From: Fremontodendron californicum
Lineage: Eukaryota > Streptophyta > Magnoliopsida > Malvales > Malvaceae
Assembly: GCA_030761205.1 (NCBI GenBank)
Contig: JAULJL010000040.1
Coordinates: forward strand, 10,358,103 to 10,422,102
Direction: 5' to 3'
Length of the DNA stretch: 64,000 nucleotides
The position numbers and the translations under genes were made by a program. This document shows, piece by piece, positions 22,414 through 36,800 of the stretch. Numbering within the stretch: position 1 is the first letter of the stretch; every line of letters starts with the position of its first letter. Under the pieces are notes generated by a model. That model was not told where the DNA came from. It was given only the letters and a program-made list of their open reading frames with translations, and searched no databases.

Positions 22414-24333
22414 TGTAGACACCTAATTTTGTCTGGGCCCCCTAAACCAGGCAAGTTCTCTTTTCAACTTCCCGAAACGTGAAAAGACTTCCACCATTCC
22501 ATAGATGGGTCTCCAAGACTTTATTTTGGAGGTCAACACAAAAAGTCAACTCAAAAAAGTCAACCCCAAAAGTCAACCACTAAAAAAGTCAACCTTCAGT
22601 CAAAATCAAGATTCAAAGTTGAATTGAATGATGGCAAAGGAATTTTGACAATCCGAGGTCTACAACGAAAGATATAGAGTTGGAAGACGGGTTGTAGAAA
22701 TTCAGTGTAAAAAAATACCTAATTTGGCAAATTTGGGGAAAAGTACGGTAACGATCAAATTGGACGAAATTGGAGGTCCCAAATAGAATAAGATCAGTAA
22801 CTATGGATATTGGAAGGTCCAATTTTGACGCGGAGTTGAAAGAAGAATTGGTTTGAAGAAAAAAGAAAAATAAGGATTTAATTAATAAATAGAAAAATTC
22901 ACAAATTTGGGAAAGGATAAACAAACAAATATATCCCAAGTCCCAGTTTAAAGTGGATCCCAAGGAAGAGCCGGTTAGAGGAAAAACAGAAAAACTAGAA
23001 AATTCTTGATGTTGAAAAGGGGAAAAACTAAATCGGAGGGGAATTCGATCGTAAAAATTGGGCTTTTTGGACCAATTCCAATTCAATATATAACAAAGAC
23101 AGTGAAAAAAGAAAACTGGAATTCAGACCCGTTATGAGTAAAATTGAGGTTTCAAGGGTTAAAGAGCAGTCTTGGAAAATTTGGAAAAAATAGAATCTGA
23201 GCTCGAAAAATTATGAAAACCTCCAGATCTAAGTTTTATATCAGATAGAAGGGATTGGATAAGAAAATCCGGAATCGGAGCTCAAATGAAAAAAAGGCAA
23301 AGTTCGGGTGCACTAATCCAAAATTCCAAGAGAAAATTTTGGGAAAATAGAAAACGAGCTCAGAAAACTATGAAAACTTCCAGATCTGAATTTTATATTT
23401 TATAGAAGGTATTGGAGAAGAAAAATCCAGAATCGAAGCTCAAATGTAAAAAAGGCAAAGTTCGGGTGCACTAATCCAAAATTCTAAGAGAAAATTCTGG
23501 AAAAAATAAAAAAAAAGCTTAGAAAATTATGAAACTTCTAGATCTGAATTTTATATTTTATTGAAGGTATTGGAGAAGAAGAATCCAGAATCGGAGCTCA
23601 AATGAAAAAGACAAAGTTTGGGAGGCACTAAACCGAAACTTTAGAGAAAAATCCGAGAAAATAGTGAATAAGCTCGAAAAAATTTGAAAACCTCCAAAAC
23701 TAAGTTTTATATTGGATGGGATGAGTTGGAAAAGAAAAATCCAAAATTGGGGTTCGTTTGTAATTAAATTAAGTTTGGGGGCCAAAATGCAATTTTACCA
23801 AAGAAACCGAAAAGGGCCAATTTGCAAATAAAAAAGTTGAATGGCGTGGAAATTTCTAGACCATTTTCGGCTAGCAACTGATCAAGGAAGGGAGTGTGAT
23901 CATCATGGATCAAATGGCCAAGGATGGATAGCAAAATGACATTTTTACAAGGACAATATTCTCCACTACTTTGCCTACATGGCATTCTAAGCCAATGGGA
24001 AGGCTCCAATTTGCAAAGCCATGTAAAGAGCATGTGAAGGCAAGGAGATGTTGCCAAGTAGGATTAAAAATGCCACCTAGGAATATATTGTAATAGGAGG
24101 CCATATGATCTTGACAAGTGGCCAAGATATTTTGTAGAGATAAGGGGACAAGAATAGTCTAGGTGTCATTGTTAGCTAATGAGAGGCTAGAAAACCCTAT
24201 TTTTAAGGGAAGCACCATGCTAATAGGGGACAAGCTCCCTATTTTTAAGGAAAACACTATGTTAGGGGGAACATTTTTTAGCCATGTGGCAAGGGATGTT
24301 GGAGGAGCATGGGAAGCATGACAAGGGTAAAAA

Positions 24334-24340
24334 TATAAAA
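24334..24340 (+). promoter_or_regulatory. Candidate TATA box in the LTR
   Basis: TATAAAA followed by GCC and a CTCTCTCATATTATACAAGG stretch. The last LTR has the same sequence near 38834; the 5' LTR has AATAAAA there (about 4280), a one-base change that would weaken it. Transcription starts are not known. Confidence 0.4.
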
Positions 24341-25989
24341 GCCATACTCTCTCATATTATACAAGGGGGGCCGGCCACACCATTGGAAGAAATAGGGGAT
24401 TCATTTTTTTTTCTTCAAGGCATTTCACTCTTGAGAAAAAAAGAGAAGAAAAAAGAAAAGAGAAGAGAGATGATAGGAATTTGGCAACTTTGATTTGGAA
24501 AGCAAAAGCTAGGTAGCTATCTCTTCCTTTCTTCTTCTTTAATGTTTTTCTTTGATGTTGTGATTCTTTTACTTCTCTTTTTGTTCATGTGATTTGTTGA
24601 CTTTTTGATGAATAAAAAGGTTTTCAAAAATAAATTTTAAAGGTTTTCTATCCTTTATCCTTCATTCTTTATCAAATAAAGAAGTTGTAAATTTTTTTTA
24701 ATTGTTTCTTTGCATTAGCCGAACCTACTTGGATGATTTTGTGCTTGTTATTGCTTGATATTCCTTGCTTGGTTGGCTGTGTTCATATTTTTCATTCATG
24801 ATTCATCTATTGTCATATGATTGTGGGCTGTAAAATCATGCATTTCATGACATTTCAACTAGGATTTTGGCCAAGATCAACCAATGATCTCAAGCCAAAA
24901 ATCCCTTGTCTCTACTAGTTGAGAGAGTGATAGTTTAGATTGGGTATTCTGACTTTGGGATTTTTTTCACTACTTAGCCATGGTCAAAATAAAATGATTT
25001 TTTTATCACATGCAGTATTCATTTAGAGGATGGCATGGTATTTTGTTCAAGATTTTTAGATTTTTTTTTATCATGGTTGAAAAATGGATTTTGACAAAGC
25101 AGTTTTTAACTCACTGTCTTGATTTTGGTAAAATTCGATCATGGTATCCTTGGTTCAAACTTTAAGCTGATTTTTTTCCTATGGATATCAACATGTTCTA
25201 GGTTTACCTTAATTTTTACAGATTTTTCTAAAATTTTTTAGAAGGGTAAAAAAAATAGATTTTCAAAACTGGCAGTGAAAGTCATAATTGTTTTTTAAGA
25301 ACTACTAATTTTTTGTTTTTATTAGTATAAAAAGAGGGGGCTGATTTGGGACATAGGTTACTGTCTTAGGTTAATTTCCATGTTATTTCAATCATAAAAT
25401 TTGATTTTATAAAAGTCGAGTCAAGGGGGGTCAACCCGGATTTCAAAACTAGGAAAATAGAGCCTTTTTAAAAGGGGTTTCGGCCATGAGGCCTTCTTCA
25501 TCCCAAAAATTCCAAAATTTTAAATCCAAGCCCAAAGTATTTCGATTTTGAAAATCCGATTTAAGTCTCTTCCAAAGGTAGTCGGATACCTTTTTAGGTA
25601 TACGGATGTCCTTACTTCAAGGAAGAAATACATCTTCATGCATTGCACATTTAAAATGTTTTTATTTAATTTGTTATAAAAACGTATTTTTCCGTTTCAT
25701 AAATATTTGGCGAGAATTAGTTCCCAACCTTTGCTGGGTTTGCCGGGGAGGTTAGGAAATTATTCAACGCATGTGTTTGTAAAATCGAAACGTATGGTTT
25801 TCGTTTTACTCGGAACCATGTAAATATCATATGAAAGAATTATTTTCCAAGCTTTGCCAGGTTTGTCGGGAAGCACGGTAATATTTTCCGACATATGCTA
25901 TTTATATGATTTCTCACATGAATAATTTATTTCAAATAATGATGTGTGCATGTGATCATGATGTGATTATGAATATTTTATGATGATGC

Positions 25990-26690
25990 CATTTCGTTGA
26001 TTTTCCCATGCCATTCACATGTCATGTCATCAAGCACGTGCAATGTAATCCATTCATATATCATATCGTTCATTCACATGCCATGTCATTCATACGTATG
26101 CCATATCATTCATTCACATGCAATGTCGTTCATTATGTCATGTCATTCATACGCATGCCATATCATGTCATTCACATGCCTTGTCATCCATTCACACGTG
26201 CCATGTCATTCATATGCCACATCTTTCATATGCCATGTCATCCATTCACATGTGCCATGTCATTCACATGCCATATCATGTCATTCACATGCTATATCCT
26301 CCATTCACACGTGCCATGTCATTTGCATGCCACATCGTTTATTCACATGCCATTCATCTAGATTATGCCATGTCATTCACATGCCATGTCATTCATATGC
26401 CATGTCATCCATTCATATATCATATCGTTCATTCACATGCCATGTCATCTAGGTCATGCCATGTCATTCATGTGCCATATCATTCATTCACATGCCATGT
26501 CATTCATGCTTATGCCATGTCATTCACATGCCATATCATTCATTCACATGTCATGTCATTTAGTTTATGCCATGTCATTCACTCATGCGCCATATGCCAT
26601 GTCTTTGATCCATATTCCATGCCATTTATTCTTTCGGCTATGTCATTTAAAATTTTTCATGTCATAATAAATTGCTTGTAATGCCATGCT
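25990..26690 (+). repeat. CATGCC minisatellite in the middle LTR
   Basis: The same short-unit array as 5942-6711, somewhat shorter and with a different order of variants. Confidence 0.9.
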
Positions 26691-27401
26691 AATTATGCAA
26701 ATCATACATTCATGTTTTAATTCATACATCCATGATTATTTAAATTTTGAAAATTGATATTTTTTTTAATAAAATAAGGCAATATCCCCGAGTTATTATA
26801 ATTCATGAATTCTCCTCCGGGTTGCCGGAGAGTCATCATCAACTATATTAACAAAGGAATACCCTTCTAAAAAAGGATGATGCGGAGATTTCCAAAGACA
26901 ATAAAAATTCTATATTTTACTGGTTTGCCGGGGAGTATAGAAAATTTTTGCAATAACAAATTCTGGGTCATCTTCGAACAAAATAGGATTGTTTTTAAAA
27001 TGAGAATTATTTTCAAATACCGAATCCAAAATTGATTTTTCACCAAGACTCGAGATAACACAAGACTAATAAGGTACCGTTTTATACGGGCGTTGTGGAG
27101 GTGCTAATCTTTTCCCACATGTAACCGACTCCCGAACCTACACTTGTTTTCTCTTCTTCAAAACGCAGACTTCATAATTGGTTTATTAAAATGTTTTAAT
27201 TAATTTTAAAATATTTTTGAAAATCGGTTTTAATAGGTGATCGATCATACCTAGCAAAAAAACGATTGGTGGCGACTCCATTTCTTTTTCAAGGTTATTT
27301 TCATACCCTCACCCTTTTATTTCAAGAGGAATTAAGTCATCTTTTCCTCTATTTTTCCAATGTCACACTTAACGAGCTGACGTCTCGTGACGAGGCAAAA
27401 T

Positions 27402-27406
27402 TTTTG
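27402..27406. other. Tandem-duplication junction (TTTTG microhomology)
   Basis: The sequence changes here from LTR (...GAGGCAAAA before) to gag (AAAAGCACAATGGGACC after). TTTTG is shared by the gag site (12903-12907) and the LTR site (about 41881-41885). From here on the sequence repeats 12903-27401 with an offset of 14,499, changing by one or two bases at homopolymer tracts. Confidence 0.92.
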
Positions 27407-28424
27407 AAAAGCACAATGGGACCACAAATCCTTCCGCACATTTAACAATGTATTGGCGGAAGATGACCGGGCATTATAGTGATGAGAATTTGCTTATCCA
27501 CTATTTCTAAGACAGTCCCACTGGGTCTGCAACTCGATGGTACAATCAGCTCACCCGAAGCAAGATCCACTTCTGGACGGACTTGGCTAGGGCCTTTCTA
27601 GAACACTACAAGCACATATCTGACATGGTACCTGACAGATTATCCCTGCAAAACATGGAGAAGCAAGCTACTAAAAAAGCTTCAAACAGTATGCCCAGAA
27701 ATGGAGAGACATGGCTACCCAGGTCCAACCACCATTTACTGATAAAGAAACTACAGTTCTCTTCATCAATACTCTGAAGGCACTATACTATGAGAAGTTG
27801 GTGGGGAATGCGACTAAAAATTTTGCAGATATGGTCATATCTGGAGAGATGATTGAAACCGTTATCAAAATCGAAAAGATGGAAAGTGGGGAACAAGTAG
27901 CCCACAAGAAAACAACTCCTACCAAGAAAAAGGAATGGGAGGCTCACGTAGTCAATTTCAATAACCGACCTTTTGCACCTCCAGCACCCTATACACCTTA
28001 CCTAACCTACAATCTATACTACCCGGCTATAAACAACCTCACTCAAAACCCTTTTCCCTATACAGCCATACCATAACAACCATATTCGAATGGTGTATCT
28101 CTTCATATAGCCATTCCACCAAACACTACCCCAAACACTCAAAACACTCCCTGAAATGATCAAAGGCCTATGAGGAATACCCAAAAGACTCAATATGACC
28201 TCATCCCCACTACCTACAGTGAGTTATACCCGAAGCTTCTACGGGGTCAACTCGTTGCACCTATCTATCTACAACCTTTAAAACCTCATTTTCCTAAGTG
28301 GTATGATTCCCAAGCTCATTGCGCATGCCATACAGGGATCCAAGGACACTCAACCAAGAACTGTATTACTTTCAAGCGCAAGGTCCAGAGCCTTATTGAT
28401 GCTAGAATTTTGAAATTCGAATAA
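27402..28424 (+). pseudogene. gag: Gag of copy B, 5' truncated
   Basis: Begins inside the capsid region, fused to the LTR, with no gag start. It carries the same stops and frameshift as copy A. The pieces 27583-27777, 27711-28076 and 28170-28424 differ from copy A by a few residues only (for example I to N in ATKNFADM, T to A in APPAPY, Y to H in KPHFPKWYD). The zinc-knuckle region is kept. Confidence 0.88.
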
Positions 28425-28760
28425 AAAAATGGCTCTAATATCATGGGTAACCTGTTGCCTAATCAAACGGAGGCCAAAGTTAATGCGATAATATCGGGAG
28501 AGTTTGAAAAAATGAAATGGGATGTTAGGAAGGTAAAAACGCCAGTGATCAGATTCTGGGTAGAGATGGTCAAGGCGAGGTTGATTAAGTCAAAATCAGA
28601 TGTGAGGAAAATAGTCAGTTAGGCTGAGGACTTTTGCCAATACCATGAGTGTAAGGGGCATGCCATTCAAGGCTGCGAAGAGTTTTTGGCAAAGATTCAA
28701 AAGATGATAGATATGGGCGAGGCCTAGTTTTCTGAAAAGATAGAGGAGCCTGAAATCAGT
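28425..28760 (+). pseudogene. Gag-protease linker, copy B
   Basis: Second copy of 13926-14261 with the same Cys/His motif and stops; near 28732 it reads CTGAAAAG where copy A has CTAAAAAG. Confidence 0.58.
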
Positions 28761-29974
28761 ATGAATGAAACCGACTACGGGATGGACAGACCCCCGATCA
28801 TATACTATGACGAGCCAGAGGTAAAGGCTATTCCAGTAGTCGAGGGACCCTCTCCAAAGATAATCATAGAATTGCCATCATTTTTTCCTTACAAAGGGGA
28901 TAAGATGATTCCATGGAACTATGAATGCAGTATGGCAATGTTAGGATCTTCGAACCATCAGATAGCTACCATGGGTGTAACCGGAGTGGGGTATCTAACC
29001 CGAAGCAGTAGATGTTATGCCCTAGAGATAGTTGAACTTGGAAAAACAATGGGAACTGACAAAGGAAAAAATACAGCGGGGCCGGACTCTGTGGTGGTAG
29101 AACAATCTGGGAAAGTTGAAAAAGTTCTAGCTCCAGCTAGTAAAGTAAAAGAGCCGGTGAATGAGAAGAAAACTTGCGAATTCTTAAAGTTCATCAAACA
29201 CAGTGAGTACAGTGTAGTAGAACAATTGCACCGCCAACCGGTGAGGATTTCAATTCTTTCACTGCTGTTAAACTCAGAGCCATACCGAAATGCTCTGCTG
29301 AGAATTTTGAACCAGGCTTATGTGGCTAACAACATATCGGTGGAAAAGTTAGAACGATTGGTGGGGAACATCACAGCAGATGATTATGTCTCTTTCAATT
29401 ATGATGAGATACCGCCGAATAGAATAGGATGCACTAAGGCTTTTCATATTACCACTACCTGCTAGAGGCACATTCTACTGTGAGTACTCCTCGACAATGG
29501 ATCCTCTCTGAATGTAATGCCATTGGTAACCTTGTCAAAACTCCAACTAATATAACTTACACGCTGCCAAGTCATACCATTTTCAGAGCTTTTGATGACA
29601 CTCGTTGGGAAGTGATGGGAAACATCGAAATCCCTTTTCAAATAGGCCCTTGTACCTATAAGTTTGAGTTCCAAGTGATGGACATTACCCCATCTTACAA
29701 TTGTTTGTTGGGAAGGCCGTGGATTCACTTTGTCGGGGCTGTACCGTCATCTCTCCATCAAAAGCTAAAATTTGTTATGGAAGGGCTCTTGGTCCGTGTG
29801 TCAGGAGAAGAAGATATTGTAGCTTCTACATCCACATATACCCCTTACGTAGAAGTGAACGAAGATGCTATAGAATGCTCGTTTAGGTTGTTGGAATTTG
29901 TCAACGTTGTGTTCATCACCGAGGGATATAAAATTCCAGAGTCGAGACTATCCAAGAATACCAGGTTGGGGTAA
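28761..29974 (+). pseudogene. Aspartic protease region, copy B
   Basis: Second copy of 14262-15475. The translated pieces 28761-29465 and 29480-29974 are identical to copy A, including the stop before the catalytic DNGSS loop and the frameshift after it. Confidence 0.82.
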
Positions 29975-30615
29975 AGACGACAGTTGGAAAAGGTTGTCGA
30001 GCTGGAAAAAGACTAGGAAAATATCTCCAAAGAATGGCCAGAGCGGTAGAAGTGGCCAGAAAGAAAGACCGTTTCGATCTTAGGTACCTCCCTAAAGCCC
30101 ACGAGAAAAGCAAACAAGTTGAGAAGAACTAAAAGAAGAGGGTGGCCCTACTTTCGGGTATGGATATGGAATGGAAACCCATGACTTCCCCTCTAATCCT
30201 TCATATTTTTCGCTCAGCAGGCTATCAGTTCGGTGACAAGAATTTTGATGATGTGATGGTTATGTTGGAACAAGCTTTTGAGAAATTCTACGAGGTTGAA
30301 AATAAGCATCCACGGGAAATGATGGTCGACATGGTCGAAACGTATGAGCTGGGAAAGGAAAGCACTAGTTGGATGGTGCGTCCATGCTCTCCGGGTTATG
30401 AGTTGACCAATTGGAGTGTGACTGAACTTCTTATAGTTTTTAGGTCTACTCTAGTGTGCCTGAATACGGAATATGAGGACCGTCCTGTCAATAATTCTGA
30501 AATTGATTTTGAAAAACCCATCTGTACGGGTGATTTTGACGCTAACGAAGATGTCGAGGACTATGATTTGCCTCTGGATTTGTTGAGAATAATATAACAA
30601 GAAGAGAAACAAGTA
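29975..30615 (+). pseudogene. Protease-RT linker, copy B
   Basis: Second copy of 15476-16116. The open frame 30142-30597 differs from copy A at two residues (F to L in SPLILHIF and M to T in VETYELG). Confidence 0.55.
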
Positions 30616-31609
30616 TTGCCTCATAAAGAACAATTACAAGTGATAAATTTGGGGAATGAGGAAGAAGCAAAAGAAGTCAAGATTGGGACTGCCATTTCAC
30701 CATTGATAAAGCAAGATTTGATAAGTCTACTCGGGAATACGCGGATCTGTTTTCATGGTAGTACCAAGACATGCCTGGGTTGGACCCTGATATCGTGGTT
30801 CACAAACTTTCGTTGAAACCAGATTGCAAGCCGATTCAGCAAAAATTGAGAAGAATGAGGCTCGAAATGCTGTTAAAAATGAAAGAGGAGGTGAAAAAGC
30901 AATTCGATGCCGGATTCTTGGAAGTGGCAAGATACTTGGATTGGGTAGCAAACATTGTCCCAGTTTTGAAGAAAGAAGGCAAAGACGGATGTGTGTCAAT
31001 TACCGGGATCTGAATAGGGCAAGCCCTAAAGATAATTTCCCATTGCCTCACATTGATACTCTAATCGATAATACCGCCAAGAATTCTGTGTTTTTCTTCA
31101 TGGATGGGTTCTCAGGGTATAATCAGATTAAGATAGCACCAGAAGATATGGAGAAAACCATATTCTTGACGATGTGGGGCAGCTTTTGCTATAAGGTGAT
31201 GCCATTCGGGTTGAAAAACACTAGGGCAACATATCAAAGAGCCATAAATTTGTTTCATGACATGATTCACAAAGGAATCGAAGTTTATGTCGATGATATG
31301 ATCGCAAAGTCGCAAAGAGAGGATGAACACATTGCGAATCTTAAGAAGCTCTTTGAAAGATTGAGAAAATTTCAACTTAAACTCAACCCGGCAAAGTGTA
31401 CTTTTGGAGTCACTTCAGGAAAGCTACTGGGCTTCGTTGTTATCCAAAAAAGGATTAAGATTGATTATGATAAAGTGAAAGCTATTCAGAGCTTGCCTCC
31501 ACCTCGTACTCGAAAAGAAGTAATAAGCTTTTTAGGTAGGCTGAATTATATCACTCGATTCATTTCTCAACTAACCGATAAGTGCGACTCAATCTTCAAG
31601 TTACTCTGA
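30616..31609 (+). pseudogene. pol: Reverse transcriptase, copy B
   Basis: Second copy of 16117-17110, with the same frameshift and terminal stop. YVDD is at about 31286-31297. The 261-residue frame 30824-31609 is identical to copy A. Confidence 0.92.
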
Positions 31610-32185
31610 AAGCGTGACCCAGGGGAATGGTATGAAAGATGCCAGATAGCCTTTGATAAGGTTAAGCATTATCTGTCAAACCCACCGATACTAATGCCAC
31701 CAGTCCCAAGGAAGCCAATGATATTGTATTTGTTGGTATTCGAAAGGCCCATGGGATATGTGTTGGGGCAACATGATAAAACTGGAAAGAAAGAACAGGC
31801 CATCTACTATCTCAGCAAGAAGTTCACCGGGTATGAGTTGAAGTATTCGCTGGTAGAAAGGCTTTGTTGTGCCCTAGCCTGGACTGTCCGGAGGCTCAGG
31901 CAATACATGTTGTATCACACGACATGGCTGATTGTAAAACTAGATCCCCTCAAATACGTATTCGAGGTGCCTTCGTTGTCAGGAAGAATGGCGAGATGGC
32001 AAGTGTTGCTTTCCAAATATGATGTTGTGTATGTGAGCCAAAAGGCTATAAAGGGTAGCGTAGTAGCCAAACTCTTAGCAAGTCGAGCAGTGGAGGATTA
32101 CGAGCCTCTAGACTTTGATTTCCTTGACGAAAACTTAATGTGCATTTCGCAAGTAGAAGGGATCTCCTTTGAGAAGAAAACCTAG
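31610..32185 (+). pseudogene. pol: RNase H, copy B
   Basis: Second copy of 17111-17686; the frame 31694-32185 is identical in translation to copy A and ends at the same stop. Confidence 0.85.
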
Positions 32186-32569
32186 AAAATGTATTTCGAT
32201 GGTGCATCTAATGCCATGGGGCACAGAATCGGTGCAGTGCTCATATCCCCTAAAGAAGATTATTATCCTTTCACTGCCAGATTGGATTTTGATTGTACAA
32301 ACAATATCGCTGAGTATGAAGCATGTACTATGGGTCTTCGTCCCCTGCCATAAAAAGAAAGATCAAAACATTAGAGGTCTTCGGTGATTTAGCCCTGGTG
32401 ATATACTAACTGCGAGAAGAATGGGAAACTCGAGATGCAAAGTTAATCCGATATCGAGAGCTTATATTGAGCTTGATTGAGGAGTTCAAAGAGGTGGTTT
32501 TCAATTACTTGCCCCGAGAAGAGAATCGAATGGCAGATGCTTTAGCCATTTTATCATCAATGTTTAAAG
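32186..32569 (+). pseudogene. pol: Second RNase H, copy B
   Basis: Second copy of 17687-18070 with the same acidic motifs and the same breaks. Confidence 0.85.
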
Positions 32570-33894
32570 TGAATGAAGGGGCCGAAGTTGTGCCAATCAA
32601 GATGAGCATGTACGAGTCTCCTGCCCACTGCTTGAGTATCGAAGAAGAAATAGATGGTCACCCTTGGTATTACGACATCTTGCAATACATCAAGAGTCAA
32701 CAGTACCCTGAACAAGCGACGAAAAATGATAAGAGAACCCTGAGAAGAATGGCGATGGGTTTTGTCTTAAACGGTGAAATCCTTTACAAGAAGAGGAAAG
32801 TCCAAGTTCTGTTGAGATGCATTGTTTTCGCTGAAGCTCAGAGAATCCTCGAAGAGGTCCAATAAGGGATATGCGTCACTCACACCAATGGTCACATGCT
32901 GGCTAAACATATTATGAGGGCAGGATACTAACCATGGAAGGGGATTGAATTAATTATTCCCGGAAGTGCCATAAATGCCTGATATATGCAGACAAGATTC
33001 ATGTGCCGCCATCGCCGCTGCATGTCATGACGGCTCCATGGCCTTTTTTGATGTGGGGAATGGATATGATTAGGCCCATTACCCTGAAAGCTTCGAATGG
33101 ACACCGTTTCATCCTGGTGGCCATAGGTTACTTCAAAAAGTGGGTAGCAACAGCTTCTTATGCCAATGTAACCAAGTCAGTGGGTTACAGATTTGTCAAG
33201 AAAGAGATTGTGTATCGATATGGGCTTCCAAAAAGAATAATTTTGGACAATGTTCTCAATCTGAACAATAAGATGATGAGAGAAGTATGTACCTAGTTCA
33301 AGATCAAGCATCATAATTCGGTGCCCTATCGTCTGAAAATGAATGGGGCAGTAGAAGCAGCCAATAAGAACTCAAGAAGATTGTTGAAAATATGACTGAT
33401 GTGTACAAAGATTGGCATGAGATCTTGCCTTTTGCTCTCCAAGCATACCGTACTTTAGTTCGCACATCTACGGGTGCCACGCCGTTTTCGCTGGTATATG
33501 GGATGGAAGCAATGCTGCCTATTGAAGTTGAAATCCCTTCACTACGTGTCTTGATGGAGATAGGCCTAGTGGGTTAGAGCTCGCTATGAACAATTGAATC
33601 TCATTGAGGAGAAAAGGCTGAAGGCAATTTGTCGTTGGCAGATGTATCAGAAAATGATGATTTGAGCCCACAACAAAAAGGTTCACCCCAGGCAATTTCA
33701 AGAGGGAGAGTTGGTATTGAGGGAAAGTTCTCCCAATCGTGAAAGATCCTCGCGAAAAATGGGCTCTGAATTGGGAAGAACCTTATGTGGTAAAAAGTTT
33801 TTTTTTTGGACGAGCATTGATCTTAACTCGGATGGACGGTGATGACTTGAGAAATCCCGTGAACACCGACGAATTGAAGAAATACTATGCTTGA
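32570..33894 (+). pseudogene. pol: Integrase, copy B
   Basis: Second copy of 18071-19397. It carries one extra stop not in copy A: TGC (Cys, 18447-18449) in the DCINYSRKC zinc-binding segment has become TGA at 32946-32948. MNGAVEAANKN replaces MNGAIEAANKN. The poly-T tract near 33800 is shorter than in copy A. These are changes that arose after the duplication in one of the copies. Confidence 0.87.
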
Positions 33895-36800
33895 AGAAAA
33901 AAGAAGAAAACAAAAAAAAAAAAGAGAAAAAAGGAAAATGTGATATTGTGCAATTGAGAATTCGAATGATTCCAAGTGTAAAAATGAGAATTTTATATAT
34001 CTATTTCCCATGACGATTGCTTTTCAATGAGAATATTTGTGCTTGATATGAGAAATGGCCATCTTTCATATTCCTGTCACTAAGAAAAAATTATCCTTAG
34101 TCACCCCTTTGAGCCTTAGGAATTTTTTTTTCTTTGAACCTTGATCAAGGATCACCCTCCACACTGGGAGGCAAATGCGAGGAAAAATCTCCTTCAAAAA
34201 TCATGGAGAAAAGAGCCATAAAAAAAAGAAAAAAAAGAAAAAACACACAAAAAAACGTGTAAAATCAAAGAGTGTCAAATGAAAGCCAAGAATAAAAAGA
34301 AACAAAATTCAAAGGAGAAAAGTCCAAAAGGGACAAATGTTTCGAAAATGAATCATCCTCATGAAATGATCCTTTATTTGATCACCCTTAAACATATTTT
34401 GGGCCTATTTATCCTTTCTTTCTAAACCCGAACCTTGGTCTATATTGCATGCTTTTAAAGTCCATTTTGATCAAGCATGGCTATTTAACTTGAAAGGTTT
34501 TTCTCAGATTTTATCCCATCTTTTGAATTGTCATTTTTACCATGGAAACATTTAGAATTCTCAGATGCATGGTAGATACACACACAAAAAAGAAAAGAAG
34601 AAAAAGAGAAAAAAATTAAAAATGAAAAAAAAAGAATGTAAAAAGAGAGGTTTAAGCTGAAAACCCGAAAAATGCGACTTAAAACCAAATTGAGGGCGCT
34701 TGGGTTGAAAACCCGCAAAGGGTAGCCCAAGTACAGATTAAAGATTGAATCAATGCTACGTGAAAGGGGGAGAAAGTATCAAGAATTCAGAGAAAGGGGT
34801 AAAGCTCAGTCTGAAGCAACAGCGAAAGCCGAGGAGTCACCCAAGCAAATGGCTTGCTCAAGATATTTCAGAGGAATTAAAGCATGAGGGGTCCAGGATA
34901 TTCCGCGTCTGGGCATCTATACCTTTTTCTTTATATTTCCCTTTTTAATCCTTGATATTCATCTTTGTTATCTAAACCTTTTTGCAATAAACTCTTGTTG
35001 GCCCTTTCATAGCATTTGGCTGTTTCATACTATCTTTCATATATGTTGTTGTGATGCATTTTTGAGTGATATCAAATTGAATAATGATTAGTAAACATAA
35101 AAATATTCGAAGGAAAGGATTTTTTGCATTACTATAGAGTAGATTTAAATTTTAGAAGAGGTTTGGAAACCACTAAAATTTGGAGAAAACTCACAACAAT
35201 CCATAATGCTGAAAAGCTCATCAAGTGGGGCAAACATTAGATGGATTAAACACGTTAATCCATGATACCGAAAAACTCATCAAGTGGGGCAAACATTGGA
35301 TGGACTAGACATACCAACCCACGATAGAGGAGGGCCCATCAAGGAGGGCAAATCAGAGATAGGTTGGAAACACCATCACAGCGTCAGAAAATTCATGGAT
35401 CACGGTGAAACCGTTGGGACAGAGCCCATAAAGTGGGGCAAATGGTGAATAGGTTGAAGACACTGTCACAGAATCAAAAAATTTGTGAATCTCAGTGAGC
35501 CCACAACGATGAAAAGCTTATCAAGAAGAGCAAACAATGGAGTTGAGAACATTCGTGGACCTCAGAGAAATCATGGATTTAAAGCTCATGACAACCATGT
35601 GATTGCATTTAATCCCTAGGGAACATGCATCTTACTAGCATTTTGCAAAACTTATCATCAACATCATTGCATTCGACTAACGTTGCAGGAAATGTAGAAA
35701 GTTCTCCTTTTTAAGTCCAACATAGGTGACATAAAAGGAAGTAAGCACTTTATCCAAGACTTTCTAGACAAGACAACCAGATCTTTCGGACAAGACATCC
35801 AAAATTTTTCTGGACAAAACATCCAGAATATAATTTCACCCCAAATTATATACATGTCAAGTGAAAAGAGAATTTTTGAAAGCTCTGCCGGGTTGCCGGG
35901 GAGTTCGATATCATACACATGCCGTTTATATAATTTCACCCCAAATTACATGCATGTCATGTGAAAAGATATTTTCCAAAAGCTTTGCCAGGTTGCTGGA
36001 GAGTTCGATATCCTGACACGTGTCATTTATATAATTTCACACCAAATTACATACATGTCATATGAAAAGATATTCTTCTAAAAACTCTGCCAGGTTGCCA
36101 GGGAGTTAGATATCCTAGCACATGTCATCCAAATTTTCCTGGACAAAACAGCTAGATTTCTCAGACAAGACATCCAAAATTTCCTGAACAAGACAAACAG
36201 ACTTTTTGTGGACAAGACATCCAAAATTTTGCAAATCGAACTCATTTCTTTAAGACGTGTCGAGCCTTGATTAGTCAGGGATTTCAAGTTAAGGAAAAAT
36301 CTTATTGTTTTAGTCAAAGCTGCACCAAGATAAGGTAAGGCCCCGGGACTTCTGCCAAGGTATTGTCTTCACTTGCAAATCGAACTCGTTTCCTTAAGAC
36401 GGGTCGAGCCTTGATTAGTCAGGGAATTCTAGTTATGGACAAATATTATTGTTTTAGTCAAAGCTACACCAATATGAGGTAAGGCCTCGGGACTTCCGCC
36501 GAGGTATTGTCTTCACTTGCAAATCGTACTCGTTTCCTTAAGATGGGTCGAGCTTGGATTAGTCAGGGAATTCAAGTTAAGGACAAATCTTATTGTTTTA
36601 GTCAAAGCTGCAGCAAGATGAGGTAAGGCCCCAGGACTTCCGCCTAGGTATTGTATTCTCTTGCATATCGAACTCGTTTCCTTAAGATGGGTCGAACTTT
36701 GATTAGTCAGGGAACTTAATTTAAGGACAAATTGCTTTTACAGTTTGCAAAAATGAAAAAAAAAAATAAAAAACAAAAAAGTGAATAAAAATGAAAGAAT

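Larger units (their letters stand above)
22414..27406 (+). repeat. Middle LTR of element A, 3' end missing
   Basis: Same start and internal order as the other LTRs, including the W-box-like cluster at 22531-22603, the 158-bp repeats and the minisatellite. It stops at the junction 27402-27406, about 110 bases short of a full LTR. It is nearly identical to 36913-41996, from which it differs at only scattered bases. It lacks a PBS because the next base is inside gag. Confidence 0.92.
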
